Of a DNA stretch of 64,000 nucleotides, positions 31,432 to 43,157 are shown in pieces (within the stretch, counting starts at the first letter, position 1; each line of letters starts with the position of its first letter). The stretch comes from Rhipicephalus microplus (lineage: Eukaryota > Arthropoda > Arachnida > Ixodida > Ixodidae). The stretch spans positions 100,566,239 through 100,630,238 of the forward strand of contig NC_134705.1 in the NCBI RefSeq assembly GCF_043290135.1, in the 5' to 3' direction. Both the position numbers and the translations under genes were made by a program. The notes below the pieces were generated by a model. It made no database searches and was not told where the DNA came from. It saw only the letters and a list, made by a program, of their open reading frames with translations.

Positions 31432-33073
31432 ATGTGGCATGTAGCAGTCTTTGCCGTGCTGTCCTGTTTGTCAACCTGTCGTGCGCACACACTCTACGAG
31501 GAAGGTGAGCTTAATGCGTTGAATCAGGTTTAGATATCAGAAGCCGTGCTTACGGCAGTCGATATAGCTCAGTATCGTAAAAGAGCACAAAAAAGTGGAC
31601 ACGAGGTAGCTGAACTTGCATCATTGTAAGTTTAGGTGATATATGATTAAGTCACCCACTTTTCTTCCTATGTCAGAAGGAACTGGTTTTGCTAGCATCA
31701 GGGCTGTGAAAAAAGAAGTGAAATGCTGATTATGTATATGTAAGGTTTGTGTTGTTGGACGGAGTCAATGCGCATGACCACTTGTTGGCTTGTATAAATG
31801 TTCTCTTGACAAAAATAAGGGTCAGTTAAAACTTATGCCTATGTTGTCTTGATGCTGTGTCCACCTGCTTTTTGTGCTATTTCTCAATGCATAACCAGCT
31901 AGCTCGGCTTTCTGTACTAGAGCAAATACAACTTTGTATTCACATAGATACGGGACATTGATATCGACCACGAGCAAAGCGTAATGCATGGCGCAAGAAA
32001 ATCAGCACGCATGACAGCTTTACTTATTCAGCTTCAGAAAGAGTACGTAAGGATTCTCATGTACATATGTTAATTTACCTGATGAAAAGCTACATATTCT
32101 GTATACAATTGGATGATTTAGAGTGTGTGATGCGAACAAGGTAGACAATAAGGAGAAAATGAAGGCTTGAAGAGGTGGCCCAATTTTGCGGAGGGTATTA
32201 CTTGAAAGCAAGTTTTGACAAGTGACTATGTATGTCTTCATCAAGGCAGCAGTCATATACTTTAGCACTCTGCGCAATGAACAGTAGGCATCACTGAATT
32301 TAACATTTTCAGAAGTGATCCCGTCCTCAAAGATGCATGCGCCAAGACAAGCTGTTTCATCGAAGTTGCAAAGATCACAAGTCTAACCGCTGGATGCAGT
32401 GACATAACATGTGCATGAGTATTATTCCCTTTTAGGCTAGCAATATTTTTAGTATATTCGGTGCATCAAATGTAACAAGCCAAATTGTTCAAATATCTCT
32501 AACGAATATTCCTCATCCAAATCAGACTCTTTATGTGACTTCCGAGGGCTCCGACTGCGGGAAGAACTATCCCGGGGGCTCGCGAAGCTTCCCGAAGTCC
32601 CGGCTTTCGGGCAAGAGGAGCTGAGTCCTTACTTTCCCGGCCTCGAAATCGCTGGATTAACAGTGAAGGGTCTGGACGAGCTTACTCTTTACGGACCTCT
32701 TGTTCCTTACTGCATTAACGGGACTCGAATGCTACAAGCGGACTTCTTCAACGAGGGCAACATTGTCTTTACGTTGCCGTGGAAGGCATGCTCTGGACAC
32801 GAAGGCCGCTTCAAAGTTCGGGTAACGCTTTTTCGGTTCACCGCGCAGTTGCACGTCCTCGAGTCGCCTGAAGGAAGTGTAAAGCTTCGACTAGCTAGTC
32901 GCATTGTCCCTGTCACAACGCAGGGTGTGCGCGCTTATGTTGAAGGTGCTGGTCCTGATGTGCGCGACGCGTTCGAAATGCTGAGCGCGCTCATTCCCGG
33001 CCTACTCAAAGAAATGTGGTACTGGCGGTTCTCTCTTGAATTCGACAAAAGATTTCGCCAGGCGTCCCAGTGA
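31432..33073 (+). CDS. Secreted family protein, gene B
   Basis: Two exons: 31432-31504 (24 codons plus 1 base) and 32526-33073. The donor is G|GTGAGC, the acceptor ATCAG|AC, intron 1021 bp in phase 1 like genes A and D. Spliced length is 621 nt, 206 residues. Exon 1 is a signal peptide (MWHVAVFAVLSCLSTCRA). The mature part starts SLCDFRGLRLREELSRGL, then YFPGLEIAGLTVKGLDEL, LYGPLVPYC and an NGT glycosylation site. Further on are LFRFTAQLHV and MWYWRFSLEFDKRF near the C-terminus. A polyadenylation signal AATAAA is at 33174-33179. Alternating amphipathic strands and a helical end recall TULIP/group-7-allergen proteins, which bind lipids; that is inference. No lesion is seen. Confidence 0.8.
31505..32525 (+). 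other. Intron of gene B
   Basis: 1021-bp phase-1 intron, GTGAGC..AAATCAG. The pyrimidine tract before the acceptor is weak. Confidence 0.65.
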
Positions 33074-33179
33074 ATGAAGCTCGGGGTGAAATTTTCCACC
33101 ACCTAGGCTGAAATCTGCGCTATATACTTGTGGCGAACTGCCTGTACATTGTTGCTGAAACACTGCTTTTCAGAATAAA

Positions 33180-35104
33180 AAATAAAGGACAATAAATTGC
33201 ACACCATCTTTTCTTAAATTGTACATCGTCTTAGACAATGTTACTGGTTTCGTGCCAAAAAATGCAGTGTTATCATACTATTGGAGACCTTGTGGTTCAA
33301 ACGTACCATATTTCTGTATGTTTCTCTTCAAAATATGAGCGAAATGACAGCTTTTTTTTCATAAAGTTATGCCACTGAGCATGAAAGTTCATACATTATG
33401 ACGTATTTTTGAAGCTACAAGTAAGACTTACACAAATAGTATTGCACAGAGAAGCTTAACAAAAAAAACAAGACAAACCTTACACTGGCTGCGATATCTG
33501 ATGCGAAGAAAAATTTCTGATAACACTGAGTGATGTTTCGAAACAATTACGTGTCATTGTCATTAACGTTGACTGACGGGCTCCTATTTATTTGCAACGA
33601 AGATCCGTAATCAACCACCTGAGTAAAGATAAATTTCAAACTTCGCTCTCATAAATGCAGCCTGGAGATTCAATACATTGTTGATAGTGAGTCAACGTCA
33701 TGTACAGATTTTTTCTCAGTTCAAAATATTTATTATATAGCTTCCCTTAATATCAGGCTCATACGTTTCCCACCAACAACTGAAAAGAGGCGACGTCTTT
33801 CAAAAACACGCTGGCCAGGTGAAGCTATTCCAACTGACTTTAGGACATGGGACGCTGAACGGGACAAAACACAAGGTTGCATCTTTCTAGGAAGTTTATT
33901 GTGAAGCAAGTGCCTCCTTTTTATAAGAACGAATGTGCCACAACTACCAAAATACGGGAGGTATAAGACCATCTTTCGCAAGTTGTTATAACAGTGAGTG
34001 GATAGTGAGTAATAAAAAGTATTTAATAACAAAGGGCACTTGAGTGCCCGTTACTCGTTTCAACGTTCCTATCACATCCATCTATCCTCGCCAGCTACAA
34101 CTCAAGATCGTCCGGCTGACTAGCCGTACATGCATTTGTTTATTCTTTTGCGGTGGCGAGGAGCCCTGTTGTCACTCAAGCAAGACTTTGAGATTACTTA
34201 CGTGAATAAAAGAGATACCCGTCGTTCTTACTAGCACTATTAATAATATTAGTAATAATAATAATAATATATTATTAACACCACTTCCAGGGCACTGCAT
34301 TATAATGGCTTGGCTGGGAGCGATAAAAGCAAGTGAAACGAAACATGGCTTGCTTATTGAGATAACGTGTATGATATCATATTTCTACTAGTGTAAGTAA
34401 CTGCTGCGTGAAGTGTAATAATAATACACGTAAAGGAACACAAACTAACCCCAATTATTGCTCCATTCGACTACAGAGGTAGAGAGTGCGAGGTTGGTAC
34501 TCAAGAAAAAGGAGACAAGCAGGATGCACTCAAATACATTTCATAGGCAAAGCTTTGGGCGGCACCAAGTAAACATCCGGATTAAGCAATGATAACACAG
34601 GCCACGTTTGCGTCTGCAGTTCTGCAGTGGTTTAAATACCGCGCGTCGGAGGCGTCGCAACAGTGTAGTGTGTAAGTGTTCGCTCGTGAAAGTTAATGGC
34701 CCGGAGAAAAGGGGCGGACTCCGTGGGTGTCAACATCAAAACTGTAGAGTTGCCATTTGACGTTGGTTGCTAACAAGCTCGGGCGCGTATCAGTTGGGCT
34801 TGATAAAGATAGTCTAAGCGGCTCAACTTTCCAACTCTTTCTCTCTCTTTTTTTGGGGGAACGATCCCTGCTTTGACTTTGAAAGACAAATTTGAAAAGG
34901 TCAAGTTTCACCTCTTCCTTGACGGTGCGCAATTCACTTCGCTCGACACTGCAATAAAAAGGGCAGTAAATGTGGACATTCAGATTCAGTTTGTTTAAAA
35001 ATGATAACGACCGCTTTTATAAAAAAAATAATTGCGTTATTGAGAAGAAGGGGAACACCGAGTTTTTAAAGAACGGCACACTTTACGCTTTTTGAAATGA
35101 TATA
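33180..35104. other. Intergenic, no gene recognised
   Basis: AT-rich. Contains a small perfect palindrome GGGCACTTGAGTGCCC near 34036 and an (ATA/AAT)n stretch at about 34235-34275. ORFs here are short and without splice support. Confidence 0.5.
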
Positions 35105-35679
35105 AAGGGGCCCTGAAACACTTTTTTGAGTAACCAAGGAATTAATTCTCTGGAAAAGCGTATTACCTCACACATTCAGCGACGCAAATATTTTCGGAAT
35201 CCTTCCACACGAGCGGAGTTACAAAGATTTGTCACACGCTGCAATCACATTCTGTCTTCTCTCGTCCCGACGAAAGCGCTGAAAACTGAGCAGGGAGGGG
35301 ATATGAGGGGCAAACAAAAAACGTCACTCGTGCCTCGTGACCTTGACCGCTTTTTCTTTTTTTTTCTTCGAATAAGTGCATTTTCCAGAGTGATCGCACG
35401 CGCACGCGTGGACAAGTGACGGTCTTTCGCAGCGACCTTTGTAACAACCGAGCGCGCCATGTTCAAATCAGCCAATGGCTTGTAGATGGGCTTATTACGA
35501 GTGATTTTTGGGCTGATTGCGTGATTTGTCGAGAGAAAAAGAAGGAATATTTAGCTTACTTTGATATTTTATTGTGAATTCCAAGCCACGCGCTGCACTA
35601 TAATATTAGATGCGGAGCATCTAATACTCGAGGCTTGTAGTGCGGCGCCGTCCGCAAGCTTCCTCCTCCTTCTTCCACC

Positions 35680-35918
35680 ATCTGTGCATCCCTTCCTCCT
35701 CTACACACCGCGCGCGCTTCACTCCTCCAGCATCTGTGCACCCTTCCTCCTCTACACACCGCGTGCGCTTTTCCTCTTCACGAACATTCGCTAGCTGTAT
35801 AATGTAGCGCGCATGCGCCGTCACGCTTCGAGAACATCGGCAGCTGACGCGCGCGCATGCGCCGTTGCACTTCTCGCCCTTCTCGAACATTCGACAGCTG
35901 ACAGTGCATGCGCCGTCG
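35680..35918 (+). repeat. Promoter-proximal tandem repeats with GCGCATGCGC sites
   Basis: Two ~55-bp CT-rich units (CATCTGTGCA..CCTTCCTCC, about 35680-35775) are followed by three ~44-50-bp units at about 35780-35918. Each of the three has GAACAT(T)CG, AGCTG and a GCATGCGCCGT core. GCGCATGCGC is perfect at 35809-35818 and 35853-35862 and nearly so at 35904-35913. This palindrome is the consensus of NRF-1-type (arthropod Ewg) binding sites; binding here is inference. Confidence 0.6.
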
Positions 35919-35923
35919 CGCTG

Positions 35924-35959
35924 TATATATACTCAAGGTCGGTGCTCGCTCGCTCAGTT
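35924..35959 (+). promoter_or_regulatory. TATA box and initiator
   Basis: TATATAT at 35924-35930 and arthropod initiator TCAGTT at 35954-35959, with 32 nt from the first T to the initiator A. That is the canonical spacing. A 50-nt leader precedes the ATG at 36007. Confidence 0.6.
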
Positions 35960-36006
35960 GCCGCTCGTCGGTTGGTTTGTACGGCGCGTCGACGTCCGAG
36001 GTCGCA

Positions 36007-36363
36007 ATGATCGACGTCCTTTCGACCAGCGCCGGCCAAAGTGTTGGCGGAACCGCAACCAAGTCGTCGTCCGAAGACAAGGCAGCGCGGAGAAGAGCTC
36101 GCGACGCCGAACGTAAACGTCGGCGTCGAGCGGAAGATTCTCAACTTAGAGAACGTGAAGCCGCTGAGAGACGTCAGCGTCGAGCAGCAGCACCGGATTC
36201 GGCCGCTTTGAAACGTAAGCGTCGACAAGAGGACCCGGACTTTCGAAAACGGGAAGCCGAGTGCAAGCGTCGGCGACGAGAGGCCGATCCCGATGCTGCC
36301 CGCGAGCGCAAGCGCGCCGAGGTAGCGGCGTGGTGCGCCAAGCAGTATGCCACGCCCAATTAA
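36007..36363 (+). CDS. Arg/Glu-rich charged-repeat protein, unknown role
   Basis: 118 residues from ATG (GCAATGA context, 50 nt after the initiator) to TAA. The N-terminus MIDVLSTSAGQSVGG is Ser/Gly-rich; the rest is an extremely charged helix-former. About four imperfect repeats of ~15 residues follow the pattern (K/R)RRR.(A/E)(D)P(D/E).R.REAE, as in KRRRREADPDAARERKRAEV. It resembles the nuclear DNA-binding STPR-type repeat proteins of arthropods only in style. A nuclear, nucleic-acid-binding role is inference. It lies between inverted repeats, so it may be a multi-copy mobile gene. It has no introns. Confidence 0.55.
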   Translation: MIDVLSTSAGQSVGGTATKSSSEDKAARRRARDAERKRRRRAEDSQLREREAAERRQRRAAAPDSAALKRKRRQEDPDFRKREAECKRRRREADPDAARERKRAEVAAWCAKQYATPN

Positions 36364-36519
36364 CACCCCGTTATCCAATTATATGCTCCGCATCCTCCTC
36401 AGTGTTCCCCCGAGGGAAGCTGCGGGCAATTTTTTTTGGCTCGCGTGCTGTTGGGAGCTTCTACTACCGATTAACAGCGTTTTTTGACCATGCTCAAAAA
36501 GTGTTGCAGGGCCCCTGTA

Positions 36520-37105
36520 AGCGTCATGTATTTCTAATAATCAATTACTTATTCACACCTAAATGATTTCAGAATAAGTGACAGCAAAGTACTTCACACT
36601 TCATTGTCCACGATAAGTTGCCTGTGTACTGTCAGTGCATCAGTATACATACTTAGGGATGCTTTCACTATATATTTAATTAAAATAGAATCACATAATT
36701 AATTCGCAATGCAACTTCAACCTATCTTTACGAAATGTACAGTAAATACAGCCTTAATGTTCTACCTAAAGCTCTGAATATTGATGTAATGTAAGTCGGA
36801 AGGAGAAATGAGCATCCTAATGCTACTACAAGCAGCTTGAAGGTCGAATGTATTTTTGTACATGATATATCTAACACCTAGTGATATCTTATATTTGCGC
36901 ATCTACCACGAAATGCAGCTTTTCTAAGTGTGTACTGAAAGCGGCTGCATTTAGGTATCTGAGAGCTTTCTTACAGGTTTTGATCTGCGTATGTGCGCAA
37001 ATGTACATCGCATAAGCACTACACATATGCCCACAAGGGCTCCAATTTGGAACCAGAGTAACATATTCTTCATCAGAGGATTACCAAAGTTTATACAGCA
37101 TTTAA
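36520..37105. other. Intergenic, no gene seen
   Basis: AT-rich with no convincing ORF, upstream of the 37106 signal exon. Confidence 0.4.
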
Positions 37106-38178
37106 ATGAAAATGAGCATCCTGCTTCTTTTTGCCGTCATGGCCTTTTTGACTGCACCCTCTAAAGCAATGCTCGATGGGGCAGGTGATAACAGTTAAGT
37201 TTTTTTCTCTGTGATGACAATATACACGTTGCCATAATACGGTCGCTACTGCCTGTGACATTGATGAATTGCAATGAAGGTGTGGTTTCTAGCCTGGGCG
37301 TCGTGTCAGTCTAAGGACAAACGCTAATTTAAGAAACGCCCGCAATTTATTTGCTTCTTTTCGTTCGTGAGGATTTATGATGACTACTGAAGAAGAAACA
37401 ATGAAAGCTTTTAAACCTCTGTGAGCAGCTGCTTGCGAAACGTGAGGTTAAGTGTGTATTTTCTTTATAGGAGCAGGTACACATTTTGTTGGCTGAAGAT
37501 AACGAGGGCTCCATCAGTAATAGGCAACATATTTCGCCCTATATGAAATAAAGAAGCTTCAATGTAGTTAGTAGTCGTGTTGCCTATTTTGTATTCTGGG
37601 TCATCCCTCCACCTCACGGTAATTCCAAGATATAGAGTAGAATTGACCCAAGTTTCTCGATTGCACTTGCGTGAGGTTCACTTGGCAAAAGCTTACAGAC
37701 CATCAGCATGCGTTACAAAACCTCACGCACAGAGCTAGTTATAGAAACCGAAACCGCACCCGACGAGCAAGAAGGCTGCATTCAAGGAGTAAGTTTTCGA
37801 ATGCTGTTTGCAGACATATGTCAAACATGCTGCGTCAGGAATTTTTGCTCCGCTGCTTGATTACGCAGTACTAGTACTCCATCGAATGTGATGAGTAAAG
37901 TTGAAGTTAGAGAGAAAAAATGAAAAAAAAAATTGACTGATCCCGTGTATTATAGGAATCAATTTTTGTGGAAAGCGCGCTATTTAACGCCTGTCAAAAA
38001 AGAAATACTAGCAGAGAACACCTCCATTTCATCCGAATTAGGCATTATTAATTTGTTCGAAGGAGCACCAGCTTTAGAATGTTCCTGTGGTGGGACGCTC
38101 CATCGCTTCTTGTTGGATGAAAAACTTCTGTACGACGTGATTACGTTGGCTAATACGGCTTCGATCGACCGTGTATAA
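37106..38178 (+). pseudogene. Diverged secreted family copy (signal exon plus broken exon 2)
   Basis: The first exon, 37106-37184, encodes MKMSILLLFAVMAFLTAPSK plus six more residues, a clear signal peptide, and ends G|GTGATA in phase 1 like A, B and D. A possible second exon starts after TATTATAG at 37956. In the phase-1 frame it reads INFCGKRAI then stops. One frame over it is open to 38178 with FEGAPALECSCGGTLHRF, which resembles YEGLLFIECCNVTGLERL of gene A. The middle and C-terminal parts are absent. Probably a degenerate paralogue; the exon-2 link is weak. Confidence 0.4.
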
Positions 38179-38940
38179 GAAAGTAAGTACATTTCTTATA
38201 TTAATATTTATGCTCATTGATATTACCTGTTTACGACATGCATCTATAAAAAATAGCATTACTTACAAAAAATAATCGATTTCCTCTAGAGAAGTACATG
38301 AGCCTTACAACTCCTAATGTACTCAGGTGAAGGTGCCTTGAGTTTTATGAGCGATCACCGTTACATAAAAACGTTCTTTACAGCACTTTATTTACAAATC
38401 AACAATCTTGAAATGGCGTGAAATGATCCTGCAGCGCCTAACAGTAGATTTCACAGGCTATACTTTGTCGTCCTCTACGCGGTACAAGCAAGAACCCCTG
38501 AGATGTTTCGTTCTGATAATATTAGTAATAAACTGAGGCATAATAGTAACAGGACGAACAGAGCTAATGTTCTTAACTAGCACAATGACTAGTGCACTTT
38601 CACAGATTCCGCTTTTTGTATTAAGCTTACTTTTCTAATAATATAAGACTGAAAAAGAGCTAGAGTGCTTCTGCTTGTATAACTGGCATGGATATGTTAA
38701 TGTGATTCGCTTATACAAGGTACGTAACACATAGGAGGTGTTTAGGACACCTGCCATGGCAGTTCTTTTAAAAGCCAATGCTATGAATAATACTATGAAT
38801 AATAATAAATGCAGCTTTTCTAGTAGCCCGCTCTTTCGTGGCCCGATGAATTATGCACAAAAATCACAAACGGAAGGGCATTGTCTGAATCAGTGTGTTT
38901 GTAGAAAACGTACATTGAAAGCATGTATGTCAGTGTACGG
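38179..38940. other. Intergenic, no gene seen
   Basis: AT-rich, up to the truncation point of the G3 gypsy relic. Short ORFs only. Confidence 0.45.
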
Positions 38941-38945
38941 TTGAG

Positions 38946-39646
38946 TCATTCGGTCAGTCCTTCGGTCTGGAGATGATAAGACGTGCTAAAGTTATGACGA
39001 GTAGCGCAAGATTGCAATAGGTCGTCGACAACGCGAGAGAGGAAGCTGCTACCATGGTCCGTGAGTAGGTGAACAGGAGCATCATGCTGAAGAATGACGT
39101 CGTATAGGAGGAAATCAGCAACATCCGTCGCGCAACTGTTCGGTAGCGCTTTGACGATCGCGTACCGAGTGGCATAATTCGTGGCTACTACGATCCATTT
39201 ATTTCCAGGTATTGAAGTTGGAAAAGGACAAAGCAAGTCCAATCCTAGTCGATGAAAAGGCTTAGCAGAGACTTCGATAGGCTGCAGGCGGACGGCAGGA
39301 GGAGTCGTAGGTTTTTTTCGACGTTGGCAGAGGTCGCAAGCCGCAACGTAGCGACGAGCGGAGCGATACAGGCCTTTCCAGAAAAAAACTGTCCGCGAAC
39401 GTGGTCGTAGGTTTGAGTCACGCCTGAGTGTCCTGAAGTTGGGATGTCGTGAAGATCCTGAAGGACGTCTTTGTGCAGATTATTCGGGACGACTAGTAAA
39501 AGTTCTGTGCACTCTGGGTGTAGAGAACGGTGATACAAAATGTTGTGTCGCAGCGAGAACATGCGCAGGGAAGGGTTGGCAATACCGGCTTGAAGGCGGT
39601 CAATGATGAGGAGTAGTGATGGATCTCGCCGTTGTTCATCCGCCAC
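38946..39646 (-). pseudogene. G3 integrase, truncated
   Basis: Two frames on the minus strand. 39646-39245 has the linker and zinc region (LHDIPTSGHSGVTQTYDHVR). 39242-38946 has MDLLCPFPTS (first Asp), ATNYATRYA, LLTDHGSSFLS (second Asp) and HLQTEGLTE (Glu). The element ends right after GLTE, so the C-terminal half of integrase is lost although the DDE residues remain. Confidence 0.85.
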
Positions 39647-39649
39647 GTG

Positions 39650-40941
39650 CAGAAAGTCTGTGATGGCGAAAATACAGGCATCAGTTTACAGTTCAGTGCA
39701 GTCGGGTGGTTCAACAAGGTGGCGGGATAAGCAGTCGGCATCATGTGCAATTTTCCAGATTGGTACACCACCGAGAACGTGTACACCTGCAGTCGTAATG
39801 GCCAGCGGCCGAGTCTTAGAGTAGTGTCCTTTAGTGTTGAAGCCAGCACAGCGCGTGATGATCTGTAATGGCTGCAAACTGGCATCTATACAGGTACGAA
39901 TGAAATTTAGTGACGGCCCAGACGAGAGCTTGACTTTGCCGCTCGGTAATACAATAATTTCTTTCAGACCGTGACAGAAGGCGACTGGCACATGCTATAA
40001 CACGGTTTGTGCCACCCTGTACCATGGTAGTATAGACCCAATACCATGGCCGCGTGCGTCAGTGCGAAGCTTTGTTTGGGCAGCTGAGTCAACGTGGGGT
40101 AGCACTGGTGGTCAAAAGAGAGCGTAAATCATTGATGCGAAGGAATGTGCTTGGCTCGTACCCCAAGAGAAAGCTTTTTGAGGAAATCCGAGAGGGGTCG
40201 AGGAATATCGGTGAAGTTGGCGACAAAACGGCGGAAGTATGAGCGGACCCCAAGGAAGCTGCTAACCTCTTGTGTAGAACGTGGAACTCACGGATAGCGT
40301 GGGCTTTGTCGGAGTAGGGTTGGACTGCAGTATCATCGACAAGGTGGCTAAGTAGCTTAATTTGACGGGACCCAAAAGTACATTAGACGAATTCAGCTTG
40401 AGGTCAGCACGGCGAAATACGTCATGAATGGCCGACAGATGCGAGAGGTGGCTCTCAAACGTGGGTGAGAACACGATGACATTGTCCAGATAGCAAAGGC
40501 AGGTTGACCATTTAAAACCGTGTAGGAGAGAGTTCATCATGCGTTCGAAAGTTGCAGGTGCATTACAAAACCCAAACGGCATGACCTTAAATTGGTAAAG
40601 GATGTCGGGTGTGATGAATGCTGTCTTCTCGTGGTCGTGGCCATCAACCGAAATTGCCAATATCCGGATCGAAGATAGAGTGACGAAGGACACTTGAAAT
40701 TATGAAGGCAGTCGAGCGCGTCGTCGATTCGACGCAGGGGATAGACGTTCTTTTTAGTGATTTGATTTTGATAGCGATAGTCGAAGCAAAAGCGCCAGCT
40801 GTTGTCTTTTTTCTTAATTAGCACCATAGGTGATGCCCAAGGGCTGGAGGAAGGCTCTATGACGTCTTTTTGGAGCCTTTTTTCTACCTCCTTCTGAATA
40901 ACTTGGCGCTCAACGTGCGACACACGGTGGGGCGTTTTCAA
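39650..40941 (-). pseudogene. G3 reverse transcriptase and RNase H
   Basis: Minus strand, several frames. RVSHVERQVIQKEVEKRLQ, SPWASPMVLIKKKDNSWRFC and YPLRRIDDALDCL start the [21 protein letters not shown] and CYLDNVIVF follow; the catalytic YLDD is changed to YLDN. RNase H pieces at 40025-39831 include CASRLLSRSERNYCITERQS and [12 protein letters not shown]. No frame spans the domain, and the catalytic change confirms it is dead. Confidence 0.88.
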
Positions 40942-41464
40942 GGAAACTAGCGTCGCCGGTGTCGATACGTTGGGCTACGACACTCGTGCGGCCCAGCGGA
41001 CAGTCGTCAATGTCAAAAATATTGATGTCGGAATGCAGTACACTGCGCACGGCTTCGAAATGGGAAGGAAAGAAGTCTCTTGTTAACATTTTGTCAAGGA
41101 ATGTCTTCTTATGCGTTGCCATCACTTCTTGGGTTACAATGTTTGCGTCAGGGGTGATGGAAGAAACTGTGCATTCTTCTACAGTTGAAAGCTCTGCTAG
41201 CGAAATGTTTGGACTTGGACTTACGTGGAGAAGGTTAGGACAGAAAGTGGCATCTTGTTCATGGCGACAGCCACAAAAGTATGTGGAAGGGCTATGTTGC
41301 GGGAAAGAGCGAGGTTAATGAGGGGAGCTACGATCAGGGACTGACGGAAAAGGTGAAGTAGAGACGTATACAGCAGCCTGAGTTGGAAGTCGTGGGAACA
41401 CCATAGACCGTAGCTGCGTGGAACTTGCAGGAGGGGCATCGTCATGAAAAGGCAACGTGGGCCT

Positions 41465-41815
41465 TTAAACACCGGATGAACATTCGATGGGGGCAGAGTG
41501 ACTGGTCAAGAAATCAATGCCAAGAATAACATCGTAAGGGCAAGATGCAAGAACAGCAAAGAGTATTGAAGTTTGGTGGCTGGCAACAGTAACGTGGGCA
41601 GTGCACCTACCAAGGACTGTTGTTCGGCTTCCGTTGGCTACGCGCACTGTTGGGAACACAGCAGGTGTTAGGACTTTCTTGAGGTGGCATCGAAGCTTAG
41701 AACTCATACCAAATAAATGAGTGCCAGTGTAGATCAGTACTGTAATGGCCAGGTCATTGATGAGGACCGCAAGTATATTTCGTTTAGGAGGAGGGGTTGG
41801 TAGAGGGTTTTCCAT
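41465..41815 (-). pseudogene. G3 protease
   Basis: Minus strand. ITVLIYTGTHLFGMSSKL stands where active proteases have VDTGA(D/A), so the catalytic Asp is Tyr. PYDVILGIDFLTSHSAPI is the conserved distal motif. Confidence 0.85.
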
Positions 41816-42427
41816 GCTGTTCGTAAGTGCAGTGCCACCTCCAGGAGCAACAATTGTTAGTTTTCCGGCACATGACTAGATTAAGCCGGTGACAGAGAGA
41901 GATTGCGCCAAGGAGAGCGTGATTGGCGACCCTGCGGGGACGCCGACCGGCAGGAGAAGTTCCTCTGAGCGGCAACTTCCACGTAGGTGGGTTGAGATTG
42001 AGTAAATGAGTGGTGTGGTGGAATGTTCTGAAGGTGGTCATCGGGGTAGTATGATGTACAAAACTATTCTCTATCCTAACTGCGGTCACTTGAAGAACAT
42101 TTGTTATTGCAATGTGGCCGACGCGAGAACAAGAAAAACAAATCGGTCGACCAAATAGCACACCGAGAAACAAATCAGTGTGCCACTCAGATAGATTGCT
42201 GTATCGTGGGGGAAATCATGGAACTGAAAAGGGTGAGCCAACAAGTTGGGCAACATTGTGGTCATCGTTGTGGGCGGAAGTCCGGATTCGCGAGGGCGCG
42301 AGGCGAGTGGATGAGGAAGGTAGCACGCCCATGTTGGCAAACTCTTGCCGGACGACGGCTTGAGTCAGTGGAACGGTTGCCAAGTGGTCTTGCGCAGGGA
42401 GCGTACAGGTAAGAGGGGTCATGCCTT

Positions 42428-43157
42428 CTAGCTCCTGGCGAACAATTTGTGTGATCGTAGAATTCGCCTTTGGGCGTGGCGGTGAAGAATCTTCGCACGA
42501 GGAAGTCGAAGCAGTGTTTGGAAGGTGGTTGAAGCGCTGAGTAATCCGCCTGCTTTATCTTGCTCAAAGCGCTGACATTCGGTGATGATGGAGTCAACCG
42601 TGGCACAATTTTTACACATGAGGATGTTAAAGGCATCGTCAACTACGCCCTTCAACACACTGTTGACCTTGCCTGCCTCTGACATGCCTGTGTCGGACTT
42701 GCGGCACAGGGCGAGCATGTCTTGAATGTAGGTGACGAAAGATTCAATGGATGATTGAACACGCGAAGCGTGTTCCTGTCTGGCTGCCATTTGTCGAACA
42801 AGAGACCGGCCGAACAAACTGCGGAGCTTCTTTTTGCACACGTTCCAGCTGGTAAAGGTTCTTCTTCGTGGGTTTCGCAGGTGCCGTACCCCGTAGGTAG
42901 AAACGGATCTTGGCAAGCATAAGCATCTCATTCCACTTAAAGTACTTGCTCAAGTGCTCGTATAAGATGAGCCATTCGTCGACGACAGACTTATCAGTTC
43001 CGCAAAATGTGCCGGGGTCTAGAAGATGGGAAGGAATCACTGGTGACGGAGCAGGGGCGTACTGGATGGACAGCGCACTGCCTTTAGGCATCATGGCTGG
43101 ACGATGGTGACGTCCGCTTCGGAGATCCCGAGTCGGGACATTACCCAGCGCTGCCAC
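42428..43157 (-). pseudogene. G3 gag
   Basis: Minus strand. 43157-42744 begins MAALGNVPTRDLRSGRHHRP, with DPGTFCGTDKSVVDEWLILY and KIRFYLRGTA. The second frame (42931-42428) has ESFVTYIQDMLALCRKSDTG and EAGKVNSVLKGVVDDAFNIL. This is the normal gypsy Gag core split by one frameshift near 42900. A zinc-knuckle remnant PICFSCSRVGHIAITNV lies at about 42150-42100. Confidence 0.82.

Larger units (their letters stand above)
35105..36516. mobile_element. Composite TIR element carrying a basic-repeat ORF
   Basis: The outer ends are inverted repeats: AGGGGCCCTGAAACACTTTT at about 35105 and its complement, AAAAAGTGTTGCAGGGCCCCT, at about 36496-36516. Inside lies a second pair, GATGCGGAGCATCTAAT near 35609 and ATATGCTCCGCATC near 36381, about 780 bp apart. 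The inner unit holds GC-rich tandem repeats, a TATA/Inr promoter and a 118-residue ORF. No transposase is encoded, so both would be non-autonomous. Target-site duplications are not clear. Confidence 0.6.
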
